NCBI RefSeq assembly: GCF_000687555.1
Contig: NZ_JHWJ01000015.1
Span: forward strand, 62,001 to 126,000
Length of the DNA: 64,000 nucleotides
Origin: [Clostridium] aerotolerans DSM 5434
GTDB lineage: Bacteria > Bacillota > Clostridia > Lachnospirales > Lachnospiraceae
Reading direction: 5' to 3'
Shown: in pieces, positions 8,711-18,449 of the stretch
How the letters are laid out: each line of letters starts with the position of its first letter
Numbering within the stretch: position 1 is the first letter of the stretch
Program-made: the position numbers and the translations under genes
The notes under the pieces: generated by a model
What the model was told of the DNA's origin: nothing
The model's database searches: none
Seen by the model: only the letters and a program-made list of their open reading frames with translations

Positions 8711-10165
8711 TTACATTTCTAATTTTGCAAGCATTTTTTCTTTTCTTTCCAGCATTTCGTCAATTCTTGTGATGTACTGCTCCACATCCTTGACATTTTC
8801 CACACGTTCCAGTCGATTCTCACTGGGGAATACCACCTTCGTGGTAGTTCCTGCGCCAAGGGCGATTATGGTCTGCTTTTCTTCCATAATGAGAATGTTG
8901 TAGATACATGCCTTGCCTGGCTGAGAATAGCCTACATTTTCAAAATTTCCTGCCATGTTTTTCTGACGGTATAAGTAATACGGCTCCTGTCCCATCATTC
9001 TGGCGTACTCTGCGGTTAAGTCAATCATCTCCTGGGTGTTCACCATTTTATAATCGCCGTACTTTTCCTTAAACATATTAAGGCGGGCCGCACGCTTAAT
9101 TGCCAGGGAATGAACGGTGATACTGTCAGGGGATAAAGCCTTTATTTCTTCCATGGTATTTCTCACATCTTCCATGTCCTCTTCCGGCAGGCCGATGATT
9201 AAATCCATGTTTATATTATCAAATCCAAGGCTTCTTGCCAGATGGAACTGTTCCTTTACCATATCAACGGTATGCCGCCTTCCGATGATGGAAAGGGTCT
9301 CCTGCTTCATGGTCTGTGGATTGATGGAAATGCGGGTCACTCCATGGGCTTTTAATACTCTCAGCTTGTCCTCTGTAATGCTGTCCGGCCTTCCTGCTTC
9401 CACGGTAAATTCCTTGACCGTACTAAAATCAAAGGTATCATAGAGCCTCTTAATCAGTATTTCCAGGTGTTGTGCGGAAAGAGACGTAGGAGTGCCGCCG
9501 CCGATATAAACGGTATCAAGGACTCTCCCCTTCATCTTTTCGGCAGTATAGTCCATCTCCCGAAACAATGCCTCCAGGTACAGCTCCATACGTTTTTCCC
9601 ATTGTCCGATGGGGAAGGACGTAAAGGAACAGTAGAGGCAGGTGGTGGGGCAAAATGGGATTCCTACATAAAGGCTGTAGCCATTTTCATAGTCAATCTC
9701 TGAAAGAAGGCTGATTTCCCGGCTTGCGATCTCAATGCTTAAATCGGTCTTGGCATCACTTGCAAGGTAAGTTTCTTTCATGTGAGACTTAACTTCCTCT
9801 TTGGAATGTCCTTCCAAAAGCTTTGTCATGGCAATCTTTGTAGGCCGGATTCCGGTCAGGGTACCCCAGGGAAGCTCCATTCCCGTCAGTTTCCCTGCCA
9901 TCTGATAAAGCATGCGCTTGATCCGGTTCTTTGTTTCGAACCGGTCGGGATAATGGACGTTTACGGAGTCCGTAATTTCCTCATTGCCTTCCATATCCCT
10001 GATTGTAAGAAAAAAGCTGTCCTCCCGGGTCTGGCTTTGCACCTTGAGACGGTAATCTTCTCCCTCTGTTTCCTCATGGGCAAAGCTTTCCCCTGGATAA
10101 AAGGCCATTAATAACTCTCTGATATCCTGTTCAAAGGACTGGTCATCTAAAAATAATCCTATCAT
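8711..10165 (-). CDS. hemZ: radical SAM coproporphyrinogen III oxidase-like protein HemZ
   Basis: Family members carry out or are annotated for oxygen-independent oxidation of coproporphyrinogen III, using a [4Fe-4S] cluster and S-adenosylmethionine. The cluster ligands form CX3CX2C in FCPTTCLYC (Cys172, Cys176, Cys179). The SAM-binding GGGTPTSL follows. The N-terminal 150 residues form the HemZ-specific extension, which separates it from HemN and HemW. At 484 residues the length is normal. It lies 8 nt after the MBL hydrolase and ahead of hisS, the conserved clostridial order. True haem-pathway activity is not proven for clostridial HemZ. Confidence 0.93.
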   Translation of the reverse strand: MIGLFLDDQSFEQDIRELLMAFYPGESFAHEETEGEDYRLKVQSQTREDSFFLTIRDMEGNEEITDSVNVHYPDRFETKNRIKRMLYQMAGKLTGMELPWGTLTGIRPTKIAMTKLLEGHSKEEVKSHMKETYLASDAKTDLSIEIASREISLLSEIDYENGYSLYVGIPFCPTTCLYCSFTSFPIGQWEKRMELYLEALFREMDYTAEKMKGRVLDTVYIGGGTPTSLSAQHLEILIKRLYDTFDFSTVKEFTVEAGRPDSITEDKLRVLKAHGVTRISINPQTMKQETLSIIGRRHTVDMVKEQFHLARSLGFDNINMDLIIGLPEEDMEDVRNTMEEIKALSPDSITVHSLAIKRAARLNMFKEKYGDYKMVNTQEMIDLTAEYARMMGQEPYYLYRQKNMAGNFENVGYSQPGKACIYNILIMEEKQTIIALGAGTTTKVVFPSENRLERVENVKDVEQYITRIDEMLERKEKMLAKLEM

Positions 10166-10173
10166 GTGTTTTC

Positions 10174-10821
10174 CTATCCTCTGTATAATGCCACCGGATT
10201 ATAAACTAGTTCATGGCCAATGGTTGTCATATCTCCATGTCCGGGATAGACAAGGGTATTCTGAGGCAGCACAAATAGCTTTTCTCTGATGGAATGAATA
10301 ATTTGGGACTGATTTCCCATTGGAAAGTCTGTTCTTCCTAACGATTCCTGGAATAAGGTGTCTCCGCTTATAAGCACCTCTTCCTCTGGAATCAGAAAGC
10401 AGACAGAGCCTGTGGTATGGCCGGGTGTGTGAATGACTTTAAAGTCAATTCCGGCAACCGTTACCTGTTCCCCGTCCTTTAACCAGACATCAGCCAGAAC
10501 GGTATACCCGCTGCCGCCAAATCCGCCGGATAAATTAACAGACGGATCCATGAGCGTGTTCTTTTCATGCTCTCCGGCGTAGATTTTAATATCCGGATAC
10601 CAGCGCTTTACTTCATCGATCCCGAGTATGTGGTCAAAATGTCCGTGAGTTAAGAAAATCGCTTTCGGCGTAACTCCAAGCTCCTTGCATTTTTCAACCA
10701 GATAACCGCCCTGTGCCCCAGGGTCTACAATGACTGCTTCTTTTTGTGATTCAAGGAACAGGATATAGCAGTTGGTGCCGATCTGTCCCACTGCATACGT
10801 TTTTATTCTGAAATCGCTCAT
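10174..10821 (-). CDS. MBL-fold metallo-hydrolase, glyoxalase II-like
   Basis: A binuclear-metal hydrolase of the glyoxalase II / hydroxyacylglutathione hydrolase-like group, 215 residues. Metal ligands are visible as THGHFDH (His59, His61, Asp63, His64), HTPGHT around 131, SGDTLF, and YPGHG near the C-terminus. AGGAGAGA lies before the ATG. It is just upstream of hemZ in the relA-hemZ-hisS-aspS neighbourhood common in clostridia. The substrate is unknown; thioester hydrolysis is the usual guess for this size class. Confidence 0.92.
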   Translation of the reverse strand: MSDFRIKTYAVGQIGTNCYILFLESQKEAVIVDPGAQGGYLVEKCKELGVTPKAIFLTHGHFDHILGIDEVKRWYPDIKIYAGEHEKNTLMDPSVNLSGGFGGSGYTVLADVWLKDGEQVTVAGIDFKVIHTPGHTTGSVCFLIPEEEVLISGDTLFQESLGRTDFPMGNQSQIIHSIREKLFVLPQNTLVYPGHGDMTTIGHELVYNPVALYRG

Positions 10822-10859
10822 GTTCTCTCTCCTGACTTACATTGTCTGTATGTAACTAT

Positions 10860-11882
10860 TTATAAGGATAATACCGGAATGTCTGTGCCGTATAAGAGCT
10901 TTACCCCATAATGATCTGCATACTCTGTCCATAGCAGATTCTTCTCCTGTCTGGTGGTAATAAAATAATCTGCATTTGTAAACAGGTCTCTTACATCGCC
11001 TTCCAAAACTCCATCTATTATCATGATGTCCTCTTCCCAGCCGTTATAATCCTTTAACCCGTCAAGGAGTGCATCTTTGTCTCCCTGGCCGTCTGGCACT
11101 GCGGGAAGATAAAGGATCAGTCTTAAGCTGTGGGGCGTCTTAGGAAATGCAAGAAATTCCTTTATGACCTTCTGCCAGACAGGGAAGGGGTCCTTACTAT
11201 CCATGATAAAAAGTATATTCTTTCGATCCTCTTTTTCAAACGCAGGGACCACCTGATTCCAGGAATCCTTAGCTTCCTGCTGCCATTTCTCTATAAAGGT
11301 CTCCACCGGCTGAAAGAAATCCTCTCTTCGGGACTTGATGGTTTCCTGATCCCAGTTCCACCACCCGATCTCATTAAAAGCTTCTCTCTGTTCTTCGGGA
11401 AACCGGTATCCAATGATCTTTGCCGGATTCCCTGCCACAATGGCGTAAGCCGGGACATCCTTTGTCACCACGCTTTCTGCACCTATGATGGCACCGTTGT
11501 GAATGGTGATGCCGCTTATTATGGTAGCACCGTGCCCCACCCAGACGTCATTTTGAATGAGCACACTTCCCTTTCGTTTCAGCCTGCTGGATCTTGCCTC
11601 CTGAAGAAGAGAGGGACTTCCCTGAAATACAGATTTATAATCATGGTTTAAATTTATAAGAAATGTAATTTTCTCTGCGAGAGCGCAGTATTTACCGATT
11701 TGTATACAATGTACACCTTCTGCATAATTAAAATTGATTCCGGACTGGATCTCAGCGCCTACAATATAGCTGTCAATATCCAGCTGCAAAAGGGGAAACT
11801 GTTTGTCTGTTCCTGGTACCGGCAGCGGACATACCGTCGCCTGTCTGATCGTAAATGGATTGTAAAAAACACCCTGAATCAT
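10860..11882 (-). CDS. CatB-like hexapeptide O-acetyltransferase with a glycosyltransferase-like C-terminal domain
   Basis: Residues about 45-170 form a left-handed beta-helix acyltransferase of the xenobiotic/CatB type: DVWVGHGATIISG, GAIIGAESVVTKDVP and AIVAGNPAK are diagnostic. Residues about 215-340 are extra for this family and read as a Rossmann-like half (ILFIMDSKD; DVRDLFTNADYFITTRQE; GVKLLYGTDIPVL) resembling the donor-binding part of GT-B glycosyltransferases. The start is ATG 11882 (340 residues), with AAAGGAGA 5 nt upstream; the ATG at 11909 has no site. Likely role: acetylation of a polysaccharide or sugar nucleotide. It interrupts the usual relA-MBL adjacency, which suggests insertion. 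Confidence 0.85.
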   Translation of the reverse strand: MIQGVFYNPFTIRQATVCPLPVPGTDKQFPLLQLDIDSYIVGAEIQSGINFNYAEGVHCIQIGKYCALAEKITFLINLNHDYKSVFQGSPSLLQEARSSRLKRKGSVLIQNDVWVGHGATIISGITIHNGAIIGAESVVTKDVPAYAIVAGNPAKIIGYRFPEEQREAFNEIGWWNWDQETIKSRREDFFQPVETFIEKWQQEAKDSWNQVVPAFEKEDRKNILFIMDSKDPFPVWQKVIKEFLAFPKTPHSLRLILYLPAVPDGQGDKDALLDGLKDYNGWEEDIMIIDGVLEGDVRDLFTNADYFITTRQEKNLLWTEYADHYGVKLLYGTDIPVLSL

Positions 11883-11932
11883 AAGATTCTCCTTTCGATC
11901 AAGAAACATCGGCCAAAATAGAGAAAACTGCG

Positions 11933-14257
11933 CTATCCCGCAGTCCTCTCAATGTCTATAACTCCTTCGATTTGTCTCAGTTTATCTACCAGTTTTCCAA
12001 GCTCCTCCACTCCATGAATATCAAAGGTCATGGTAATCGTAGCCTTGCCCTGCTTGTTGGTTCTGGAATTCATAGAGGTAATATCAATCTGACGTTCCGT
12101 AAATACCTTTGAAATGTCTACGAACATACCGATACGGTTATTTGCAAAAATCTTGATTTCTGAGGAATAACGCTCTTTTGTCGCCTCGCCCTCCTGCTCC
12201 TGCCATTCGGCATCGATAAGGCGGTTTCTTTCATCTTCCGGAAGATTGAACACGTTCACGCAGTCGGTCCTGTGAATGGAAATTCCTCTTCCTCTAGTCA
12301 CGAAGCCTACAATCTCATCTCCTGGTACCGGACTACAGCACTTGGAAAAACGGACCGCAAGGTCATGAATGCCCTTTACCACAATTCCGCTGCCGGAACG
12401 TCTCTTAATGGGCAGCTTATTGCTCATGTCCTCAATGTCATTTAGAATCGTATGATCCGTTACGTCTTTTTTCAGCTTTTTATCCCGTTCATCAATCATC
12501 TTATTGATGACCTGGCCTTCTTTTAAGCCACCGTGTCCAATGGAAGCAAGCACGGATTCCCAGTCACGGAAGGCATAACGCTTCATCACCTTATCCTGAT
12601 ATTCCGGCTTGTTAATGTCAGGATAATTAATTCCCTTTGTCTTACAGTAACGGTCCACCATTTCCTTGCCGCGTTGAATGTTATCTTCCTTAAGCTCTGT
12701 CTTGAACCACTGGTTGATCTTATTCTTGGCCTGAGTACTTTTCACCATATTCAGCCAGTCCCTGCTGGGGCCCTTGCTGTTTTGGGAGGTAATGATCTCA
12801 ACCTGATCTCCGTTCTGGATCACATACTCAATATTGACCAGCTTGCCATTCACGCGTGCGCCTACCATCTTATTGCCGACTGCACTGTGGATGGAGTATG
12901 CAAAGTCAATTGGGGTGGAACCGCTTGGCAGGTTCTTTACGTCGCCGGAAGGGGTAAAGCAGTAAACGCTGTCAGAGAATAAGTCTAAGTCGCCCTTTAC
13001 CATGTTTAAAAATTCCATGTTGTCGGACATGTCCTTCTGCCACTCCAGAATCTGACGAAGCCAGCTTAGCTTCTCTTCCTCTTTCGCCGCAGCCACCTGG
13101 CCGCTTCCGCTCTCCTTATACTTCCAGTGGGCCGCAATACCGTATTCCGCCGTGCGGTGCATCTCATAAGTACGGATCTGAATTTCAAACGGCTGGCCGT
13201 TATTGCCAATCAGGGTGGTGTGTAATGATTGGTACATATTGGGCTTTGGCATGGCAATATAATCTTTAAAACGGCCTGGAATCGGCTTATAAAGCTCATG
13301 AATCACACCGAGTGCAGCATAGCAGTCCTTTACGCTTTCCACAATGATCCTGACAGCAAATAAGTCATAGATCTGATCCAGGGTCTTATTCTGGTTTACC
13401 ATCTTTTTATAGATACTGAAAAAATGCTTGACGCGGCCGTCCACCTTGCCTTCAATCCCGGAAGCACTAAGATGCTCCGAAACCTCATCTACAATGCTCT
13501 TTACAAAGTATTCCCTGGCATCCTTTTTTAGTGATATTTTCTCAGCCAGTTCATAGTAAGTTTCGGGGTGAAGATACTTTAAGGACAGATCGTCAAGCTC
13601 GATTTTTATCTTGGAAATACCGAGACGGTGGGCGATGGGAGCATAGATTTCCATGGTCTCCCTGGCCTTATCCTTTTGCTTTTCCGGCTTCATATACTGA
13701 AGGGTACGCATGTTATGGAGGCGGTCAGAAAGCTTTATTATGATCACACGGATGTCCTTTGCCATAGCAAGGAACATCTTTCTTAAATTCTCCGCCTGAA
13801 GCTCCATCTTATCCATGGACCAGGATATCTGGGTCAGCTTTGTAACGCCATCCACCAAAAGGGCCACTTCTTCGCCAAACTCTGCCTTCAGCTCATCTAA
13901 GGACATTACGGTGTCCTCAACCACATCATGTAGAATCCCAGCGGCAATGGTTTCTTTGTCCATCTCAAGATCCGCTAAAATAATCGCAACACAAAGAGGG
14001 TGAATGATGTAAGGTTCACCCGATTTTCGTTTCTGGTCTTTATGTGCGTCGTAAGCGATCTGATATGCCTTTTTGATCATGGTTAGATCATCGGAAGGAT
14101 GGTATCGTTTGATACTTTTTACCAACTCTTCATAAAGCACCTCAGGGCTCGTAAAATCTGCAGGAGCCTCCAATTCAGTATCAAGTCCCCGCTTCTCCCG
14201 CTTTGCATTCTCCAAAGCTGCCTTATTATTATTTTCCATCATTGGATAATCTGCCAT
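11933..14257 (-). CDS. relA: bifunctional (p)ppGpp synthetase/hydrolase (Rel)
   Basis: Makes (p)ppGpp from ATP and GTP/GDP, and hydrolyses it, driving the stringent response. At 774 residues it has the full long-RSH plan. An HD hydrolase domain carries HDVVED (His110, Asp111), indicating hydrolase activity. It is followed by a synthetase domain (about 240-360, with RVKHFFSIYKKM and YQSLHTT), a TGS domain (about 405-465), a zinc-finger-like region with CCSPVPGD and a C-terminal ACT domain (about 700-774). It sits downstream of apt, as in most clostridia, though three metabolic genes separate them here. The start ATG 14257 has AAAGG upstream. Confidence 0.97.
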   Translation of the reverse strand: MADYPMMENNNKAALENAKREKRGLDTELEAPADFTSPEVLYEELVKSIKRYHPSDDLTMIKKAYQIAYDAHKDQKRKSGEPYIIHPLCVAIILADLEMDKETIAAGILHDVVEDTVMSLDELKAEFGEEVALLVDGVTKLTQISWSMDKMELQAENLRKMFLAMAKDIRVIIIKLSDRLHNMRTLQYMKPEKQKDKARETMEIYAPIAHRLGISKIKIELDDLSLKYLHPETYYELAEKISLKKDAREYFVKSIVDEVSEHLSASGIEGKVDGRVKHFFSIYKKMVNQNKTLDQIYDLFAVRIIVESVKDCYAALGVIHELYKPIPGRFKDYIAMPKPNMYQSLHTTLIGNNGQPFEIQIRTYEMHRTAEYGIAAHWKYKESGSGQVAAAKEEEKLSWLRQILEWQKDMSDNMEFLNMVKGDLDLFSDSVYCFTPSGDVKNLPSGSTPIDFAYSIHSAVGNKMVGARVNGKLVNIEYVIQNGDQVEIITSQNSKGPSRDWLNMVKSTQAKNKINQWFKTELKEDNIQRGKEMVDRYCKTKGINYPDINKPEYQDKVMKRYAFRDWESVLASIGHGGLKEGQVINKMIDERDKKLKKDVTDHTILNDIEDMSNKLPIKRRSGSGIVVKGIHDLAVRFSKCCSPVPGDEIVGFVTRGRGISIHRTDCVNVFNLPEDERNRLIDAEWQEQEGEATKERYSSEIKIFANNRIGMFVDISKVFTERQIDITSMNSRTNKQGKATITMTFDIHGVEELGKLVDKLRQIEGVIDIERTAG

Positions 14258-14312
14258 ATGCCATCACCTTTTTCTAGCATTCCCAGTATTCATCGTTTTT
14301 TAAACGTAGTTA

Positions 14313-15308
14313 TCATTCATTATAATTATTATTGTCGAAAAATGCAATTATTTTTTCTTTCTCTTCCTCTTTTAGAAAAGCACCTTCCAAAGCATACCGG
14401 TTCATCTGCCTTAAATCTGCCTCTGTAAAGCCCATGTGTTTTTTAATAAGCTCTGCTTCCTTTAAAAGGCTTGTGTCGGAAACCGTTATGTTATCCGTGT
14501 TATAAGTCACACGGATTCCTCTGTCATAAAATGCCTTTAAGGGGTGCTCAAAAATGGAAGCCACTGCCTTTGTCTGTAGGTTGCTGATCACACACATTTC
14601 TAATGTAATCTTTTCCTTTTTTAAAAGGTCCATACATGCATCCGACTGTATGGCCGCGCAGCCGTGACCGATTCTTTTGGCACCGTAAGCCACCGCTTTG
14701 ATTATATTTTCACAATCCCCGCATTCTCCAGCATGGATGGTAAAAGGAATGTCCTTCTCATAAGCCTTTTTAAAGAGAGGTTCAAAGTGAGCCATGGGCA
14801 CCATTCCCTCAGGTCCTGCAATATCTACGCCAACCACTCCACGGTTTAAATACCCGCCAGCAATATCAAAGGTCTCTTCATTTTCTTTATCAGAGCCATT
14901 GACCATAGAGCAGAGCAGAATACCTGCTTTTATAGATCCTGCTTCCTTTACGCCCTTATCCACTCCACGGATCACGGCTTCCACGACCTTTTCTTTTGTC
15001 AGCCCTTTTCTCATGTGAAGCTGGGGTGCGAACCGGATCTCTGTGTAAATAAGACCTTGCTCCGCCAGACGCACCACCAGATCCTTTGATGCCAGCTCCA
15101 GTGCTTCCTCTGTCTGTAAAAGCTGTGCAGGAAGATCAAAGCATTTTAAGTAATCCACCAGGCTTTTGCAATCCTCTCCTACGGAAATACTTTCCTTTAC
15201 ACTCCGTCCTTCAAAATCATATCCGATTTCTGCTGCAAGCAGCCTTACCACATCTGTTGATAAGGAGCCGTCCAAATGCAGATGGAGATCAGTTTCCAGT
15301 CGTTTCAT
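14313..15308 (-). CDS. add: adenosine deaminase
   Basis: Deaminates adenosine (or deoxyadenosine) to inosine with a catalytic zinc. It has HLHLDGS near the N-terminus (His9, His11), HAGE in the middle, GHG, and the C-terminal YNTDN with the zinc-binding Asp. The start is ATG 15308 (331 residues), because AGGGAGG lies 7 nt upstream; the longer frame from 15365 lacks a site. It sits between relA and an AEC carrier on the same strand, not in a purine operon, but apt is 2.5 kb upstream, so a purine-salvage theme is plausible. Confidence 0.94.
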   Translation of the reverse strand: MKRLETDLHLHLDGSLSTDVVRLLAAEIGYDFEGRSVKESISVGEDCKSLVDYLKCFDLPAQLLQTEEALELASKDLVVRLAEQGLIYTEIRFAPQLHMRKGLTKEKVVEAVIRGVDKGVKEAGSIKAGILLCSMVNGSDKENEETFDIAGGYLNRGVVGVDIAGPEGMVPMAHFEPLFKKAYEKDIPFTIHAGECGDCENIIKAVAYGAKRIGHGCAAIQSDACMDLLKKEKITLEMCVISNLQTKAVASIFEHPLKAFYDRGIRVTYNTDNITVSDTSLLKEAELIKKHMGFTEADLRQMNRYALEGAFLKEEEKEKIIAFFDNNNYNE

Positions 15309-15415
15309 AACGATCCCTCCTTCCTTCAATGGAAATATTCTATCATATTCCCGTTCATGCAACAATTAGTTTTATTGTTTATCGAAAATGGCAGGCGGTC
15401 TTAACCGCCTGCCAG

Positions 15416-16333
15416 CTATAAAAACATACACCACAAAGGAATGGTCACTAAGGATAACAGGGTCGTTACCACCACACACTTTGTAGCAAAAATATAATCA
15501 CCATCGTATTTTGCCGCCAATATGGCAGTCGTACTTCCTGCAGGCATTCCGGCTAACAGTACGGATACTCCTAAAAGCATAGGGTCTACGGAAAAGAGAC
15601 GGCAGAAAAGAAACACAAGGAGGGGAATGAAAAATAAACGGATTGCCGTGTATTTTACAATTCCCCAGTCCAGGATACTCTTAAGCTTCACCTCTGCCAA
15701 TATGGTTCCAATCAACACCATGGACACCGTGGTCGTACAGCCACCCACGCCCCTTATGGTATGTTCAAGAAACTGGGGCATCTGAATCTGAGTGACCATG
15801 AAAAACATTCCGATATAAACCGCTATGATACAGGGGTGCGTCATGACCTTTTTCACAATGGTCTTTCTATCCGGACTCTCTGTAAAATAGGATACTCCAG
15901 CAGACCACATAACAATTCTCTGGGGGATTAAGAATATAGAGGCAAACATAAGCCCCTGTGCCCCGAAAACGCCTTCTGCAATCGGGTTGCCCATAAATCC
16001 TGCATTGGAACAGACTGTACCGTATTGAAGCACTTTCTTCCGTCCATCTTCCTCCTTGTTATATAGAACATTGGCAAGGATAAGACTCACCACCTGAATC
16101 AAGGTGGCAATCAATAATATGACAGCAAACTTTTTAAGAACCGATAGATTGAATTCAATCAGGAAGGAGCTGATAATATTACAGGGCAGGATGAGGTAAA
16201 TTACCAAATCGGTCAACACTGCCTTTGCTTCCTCATGAAGAATCCCTTTTTTCCGGAGAATAATGCCTGCTGCCACAAGTAAAAAAAGCATTCCCTGGAG
16301 ATTGATTAGACTGCTGTAATCCATTTCTATCAC
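15416..16333 (-). CDS. AEC-family (auxin efflux carrier type) membrane transporter
   Basis: A predicted secondary carrier with about ten membrane helices over 305 residues. Members export or import organic acids and related anions. Family features include the N-terminal helix pair, NAGFMGNPIAEGVFG in the middle and the C-terminal AGMPAGSTTAILAAKY. The frame starts with GTG at 16333, overlapping the TGA of the upstream oxidoreductase by 4 nt (GTGA). ATG 16324 is an alternative, and neither has a strong ribosome site, so coupling is likely. Pairing with a GltD-like enzyme suggests the carrier moves a metabolite of that enzyme; this is inference. Confidence 0.88.
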   Translation of the reverse strand: MIEMDYSSLINLQGMLFLLVAAGIILRKKGILHEEAKAVLTDLVIYLILPCNIISSFLIEFNLSVLKKFAVILLIATLIQVVSLILANVLYNKEEDGRKKVLQYGTVCSNAGFMGNPIAEGVFGAQGLMFASIFLIPQRIVMWSAGVSYFTESPDRKTIVKKVMTHPCIIAVYIGMFFMVTQIQMPQFLEHTIRGVGGCTTTVSMVLIGTILAEVKLKSILDWGIVKYTAIRLFFIPLLVFLFCRLFSVDPMLLGVSVLLAGMPAGSTTAILAAKYDGDYIFATKCVVVTTLLSLVTIPLWCMFL

Positions 16334-17553
16334 TCTTCTTTAGATTTCATATATTCGTCCATTGCCTGTGCGACTCTCTTTGAATAAGCCACTGCCTCAA
16401 CAACGGTTCTGGCGCCCAGAACCACATCACCGGAAGCGAAGACACCTGGAATCGTGGTGCGTCCGTCCTCATCGGTCATAAGAAGACCGTTCTGACTGGC
16501 TTTTAAGCCCTCTGTGGTACTCACCAGCTTGCTTTTTGGACCCTGGCTGATAGAGATGATGGTGGAATCCACATAAACCTGATCCCGCTCTTCTTCCATA
16601 CCAATCTGTTTTCCTTCTTCATCATAAATTACCGTCTCAAATACGGGACCGTCATCTGTGATTTCAGCAATCTGCTTACCGAACTGAAAATTAGCTCCGT
16701 CAAGCTTTGCATAGGCTGTCTCATGCTCGCTGGCATTGCTGTGGAGACCTCTGGCGTAAAGTGTCACCTTTCTTGCTCCGTGGCGGATCACGGTTCTGGC
16801 CACATCCATGGCGGAGTTGCCCACACCAATGATAGCTACCTTATCTCCTAAATCATAAGCATCCGGATTTGCCAGATAATCAATAGCATAGTGAACATTA
16901 CCAAGAGATTCTCCCTTAACACCCAGAGTCTTTGGTCTCCATACTCCGGTTCCGATAAAGATACTCTGGTACCCATCCCGAACCAGGTCCTTGATTTCTA
17001 AGGCGGTTCCGATGGCTGTGTTAGGGCGTATCTTCACTCCGATATCTACCAGTTTCTTTTTATAACGTTCCAGGATCGTCTTTGGAAGTCTGAAATCCGG
17101 GATTCCATACTGGAGAACGCCTCCGACCTTATCCTTTGCATCAAATATGGTTACGCTGTAGCCTTCCTTGGTCAAGTAAATGGCAATGGTGATTCCTGCT
17201 GGACCTGCACCGATGACTGCTACTTTCTTCCCGTTCTTTGGCTTGCATTCGATCTTGATTTTATCAAAAATAGTATCCGATATATAATTTTCAATGCTGC
17301 TGATATGAACCGACTGTCCTTTTTTTCCAAGAATGCAGTGGCCCTCGCACTGTTTTTCATGATTGCACACCAGAGAACATACGAGAGACAGAGGATTGTT
17401 GCTAAATAACATCTCTCCTGCATCATTAAGATCTCCGTTCTTAAAAGCCTGAATCATCTGAGGAATTGGAGTATTAATAGGGCAGCCCTGACGGCACAAA
17501 GGTTTCTTACAATTTAAACATCTATTTGCTTCATCAATTACATGTACGGCCAT
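16330..17553 (-). CDS. GltD-like NAD(P)-dependent flavoprotein oxidoreductase
   Basis: Resembles the small subunit of glutamate synthase, moving electrons between NAD(P)H, FAD and Fe-S clusters. Eight N-terminal cysteines ligate clusters: CLNCKKPLCRQGC (CX2CX4CX3C) and CSLVCNHEKQCEGHC. An FAD-binding GAGPAG and an NAD(P)-binding GVGNSAMD follow, then the C-terminal GDVVLGARTV. At 407 residues it is shorter than canonical GltD and no large GltB subunit lies nearby, so glutamate synthase activity is doubtful. Stand-alone paralogues are common in clostridia. It is translationally coupled to the AEC carrier downstream. Confidence 0.9.
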   Translation of the reverse strand: MAVHVIDEANRCLNCKKPLCRQGCPINTPIPQMIQAFKNGDLNDAGEMLFSNNPLSLVCSLVCNHEKQCEGHCILGKKGQSVHISSIENYISDTIFDKIKIECKPKNGKKVAVIGAGPAGITIAIYLTKEGYSVTIFDAKDKVGGVLQYGIPDFRLPKTILERYKKKLVDIGVKIRPNTAIGTALEIKDLVRDGYQSIFIGTGVWRPKTLGVKGESLGNVHYAIDYLANPDAYDLGDKVAIIGVGNSAMDVARTVIRHGARKVTLYARGLHSNASEHETAYAKLDGANFQFGKQIAEITDDGPVFETVIYDEEGKQIGMEEERDQVYVDSTIISISQGPKSKLVSTTEGLKASQNGLLMTDEDGRTTIPGVFASGDVVLGARTVVEAVAYSKRVAQAMDEYMKSKEE

Positions 17554-17743
17554 TGAAGTTTTCCTTTCTCTAACTGTATTTATGAAATTGCTGCAATATG
17601 GTCAGCATGTGTTTTAATTCATACTATAGCATAGTAAAAATCATAAAATCAATAGCCACGCAAAATGTATCGAAAAAAATAAATTTTGATAAAAATATAT
17701 CGATATGGCCCTGAATTGTGTGATAAATTTGTCATTCTTTTCG

Positions 17744-17802
17744 TAAACAGGGAATACCAAAAGCAGGTGTAGATACACTCAGCCTTTAGCATTCCCTGTT
17801 TA
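17744..17802. other. long hairpin after apt
   Basis: TAAACAGGGAAT (17744-17755) and ATTCCCTGTTTA (17791-17802) form a perfect 12-bp stem. The 35-nt loop contains a smaller GTGTA/TACAC stem. It begins 13 nt after the apt stop, so it is probably an RNA 3' end or processing hairpin. Neither side has a good T run, so it is not a textbook terminator. The rest of 17554-17743, upstream of the GltD-like gene, is AT-rich and shows nothing else I can name. Confidence 0.5.
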
Positions 17803-17814
17803 CCTTCTATCTAT

Positions 17815-18339
17815 TTACTTTCCTTCGTAGACAATCAGTGATTCCACATCATAGTCCTTAAGTTTTTCTCTTCCTTCTAATCCAGCAAGCTCCATGATAA
17901 AGCAGATTTTAACAATCTCTCCGCCCAGTTCTTCCACCAGCTTGATGATCGCTTCAATGGTACCGCCTGTGGCGATCAGGTCATCGATGATAACGATCTT
18001 CTGGCCCGGCTTAATGGAATCTTTGTGAATCTCAATGGTTGCAGTGCCGTACTCCAGTGCATAATCCATGGAAAGAACTTCTCTTGGAAGCTTTCCTTTT
18101 TTACGTACGGGAATAAAGCCCTTATGCTCTGCATATGCCACTGGAACGCCAAATATAAAGCCTCTGGATTCTGGTCCAATGACAGAATCATACTCTACTC
18201 CTTCAAGCATCTTGCGAACGCCGTCTACTGCCAGGGAGAGTCCGTCAGGATCTTCCAGTATAGTAGTCACGTCACGGAATATGATTCCTTCTTCCGGAAA
18301 ATCCGGAATACTTGCGACATAATCTTCTAATTTTTTCAT
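17815..18339 (-). CDS. apt: adenine phosphoribosyltransferase
   Basis: Salvages adenine with PRPP to give AMP. At 174 residues it matches the family. The PRPP-binding signature VIIDDLIATGGT is at residues 116-127, and the adenine-recognition FRDVTT (21-26) and PESRGF (56-61) segments are present. It is normally next to relA in Firmicutes; here they are separated by a GltD-like gene, an AEC carrier and add. Confidence 0.97.
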   Translation of the reverse strand: MKKLEDYVASIPDFPEEGIIFRDVTTILEDPDGLSLAVDGVRKMLEGVEYDSVIGPESRGFIFGVPVAYAEHKGFIPVRKKGKLPREVLSMDYALEYGTATIEIHKDSIKPGQKIVIIDDLIATGGTIEAIIKLVEELGGEIVKICFIMELAGLEGREKLKDYDVESLIVYEGK

Positions 18340-18449
18340 TTCTTATACCTCATGTTTTTTAGTTTTCATCAGTGTTAAAGCACAACCTTACCTATTATAG
18401 CGCAAACCTTGTTTTCAGGCAAATATTGTTTTTTCCCAATTTCATATTT

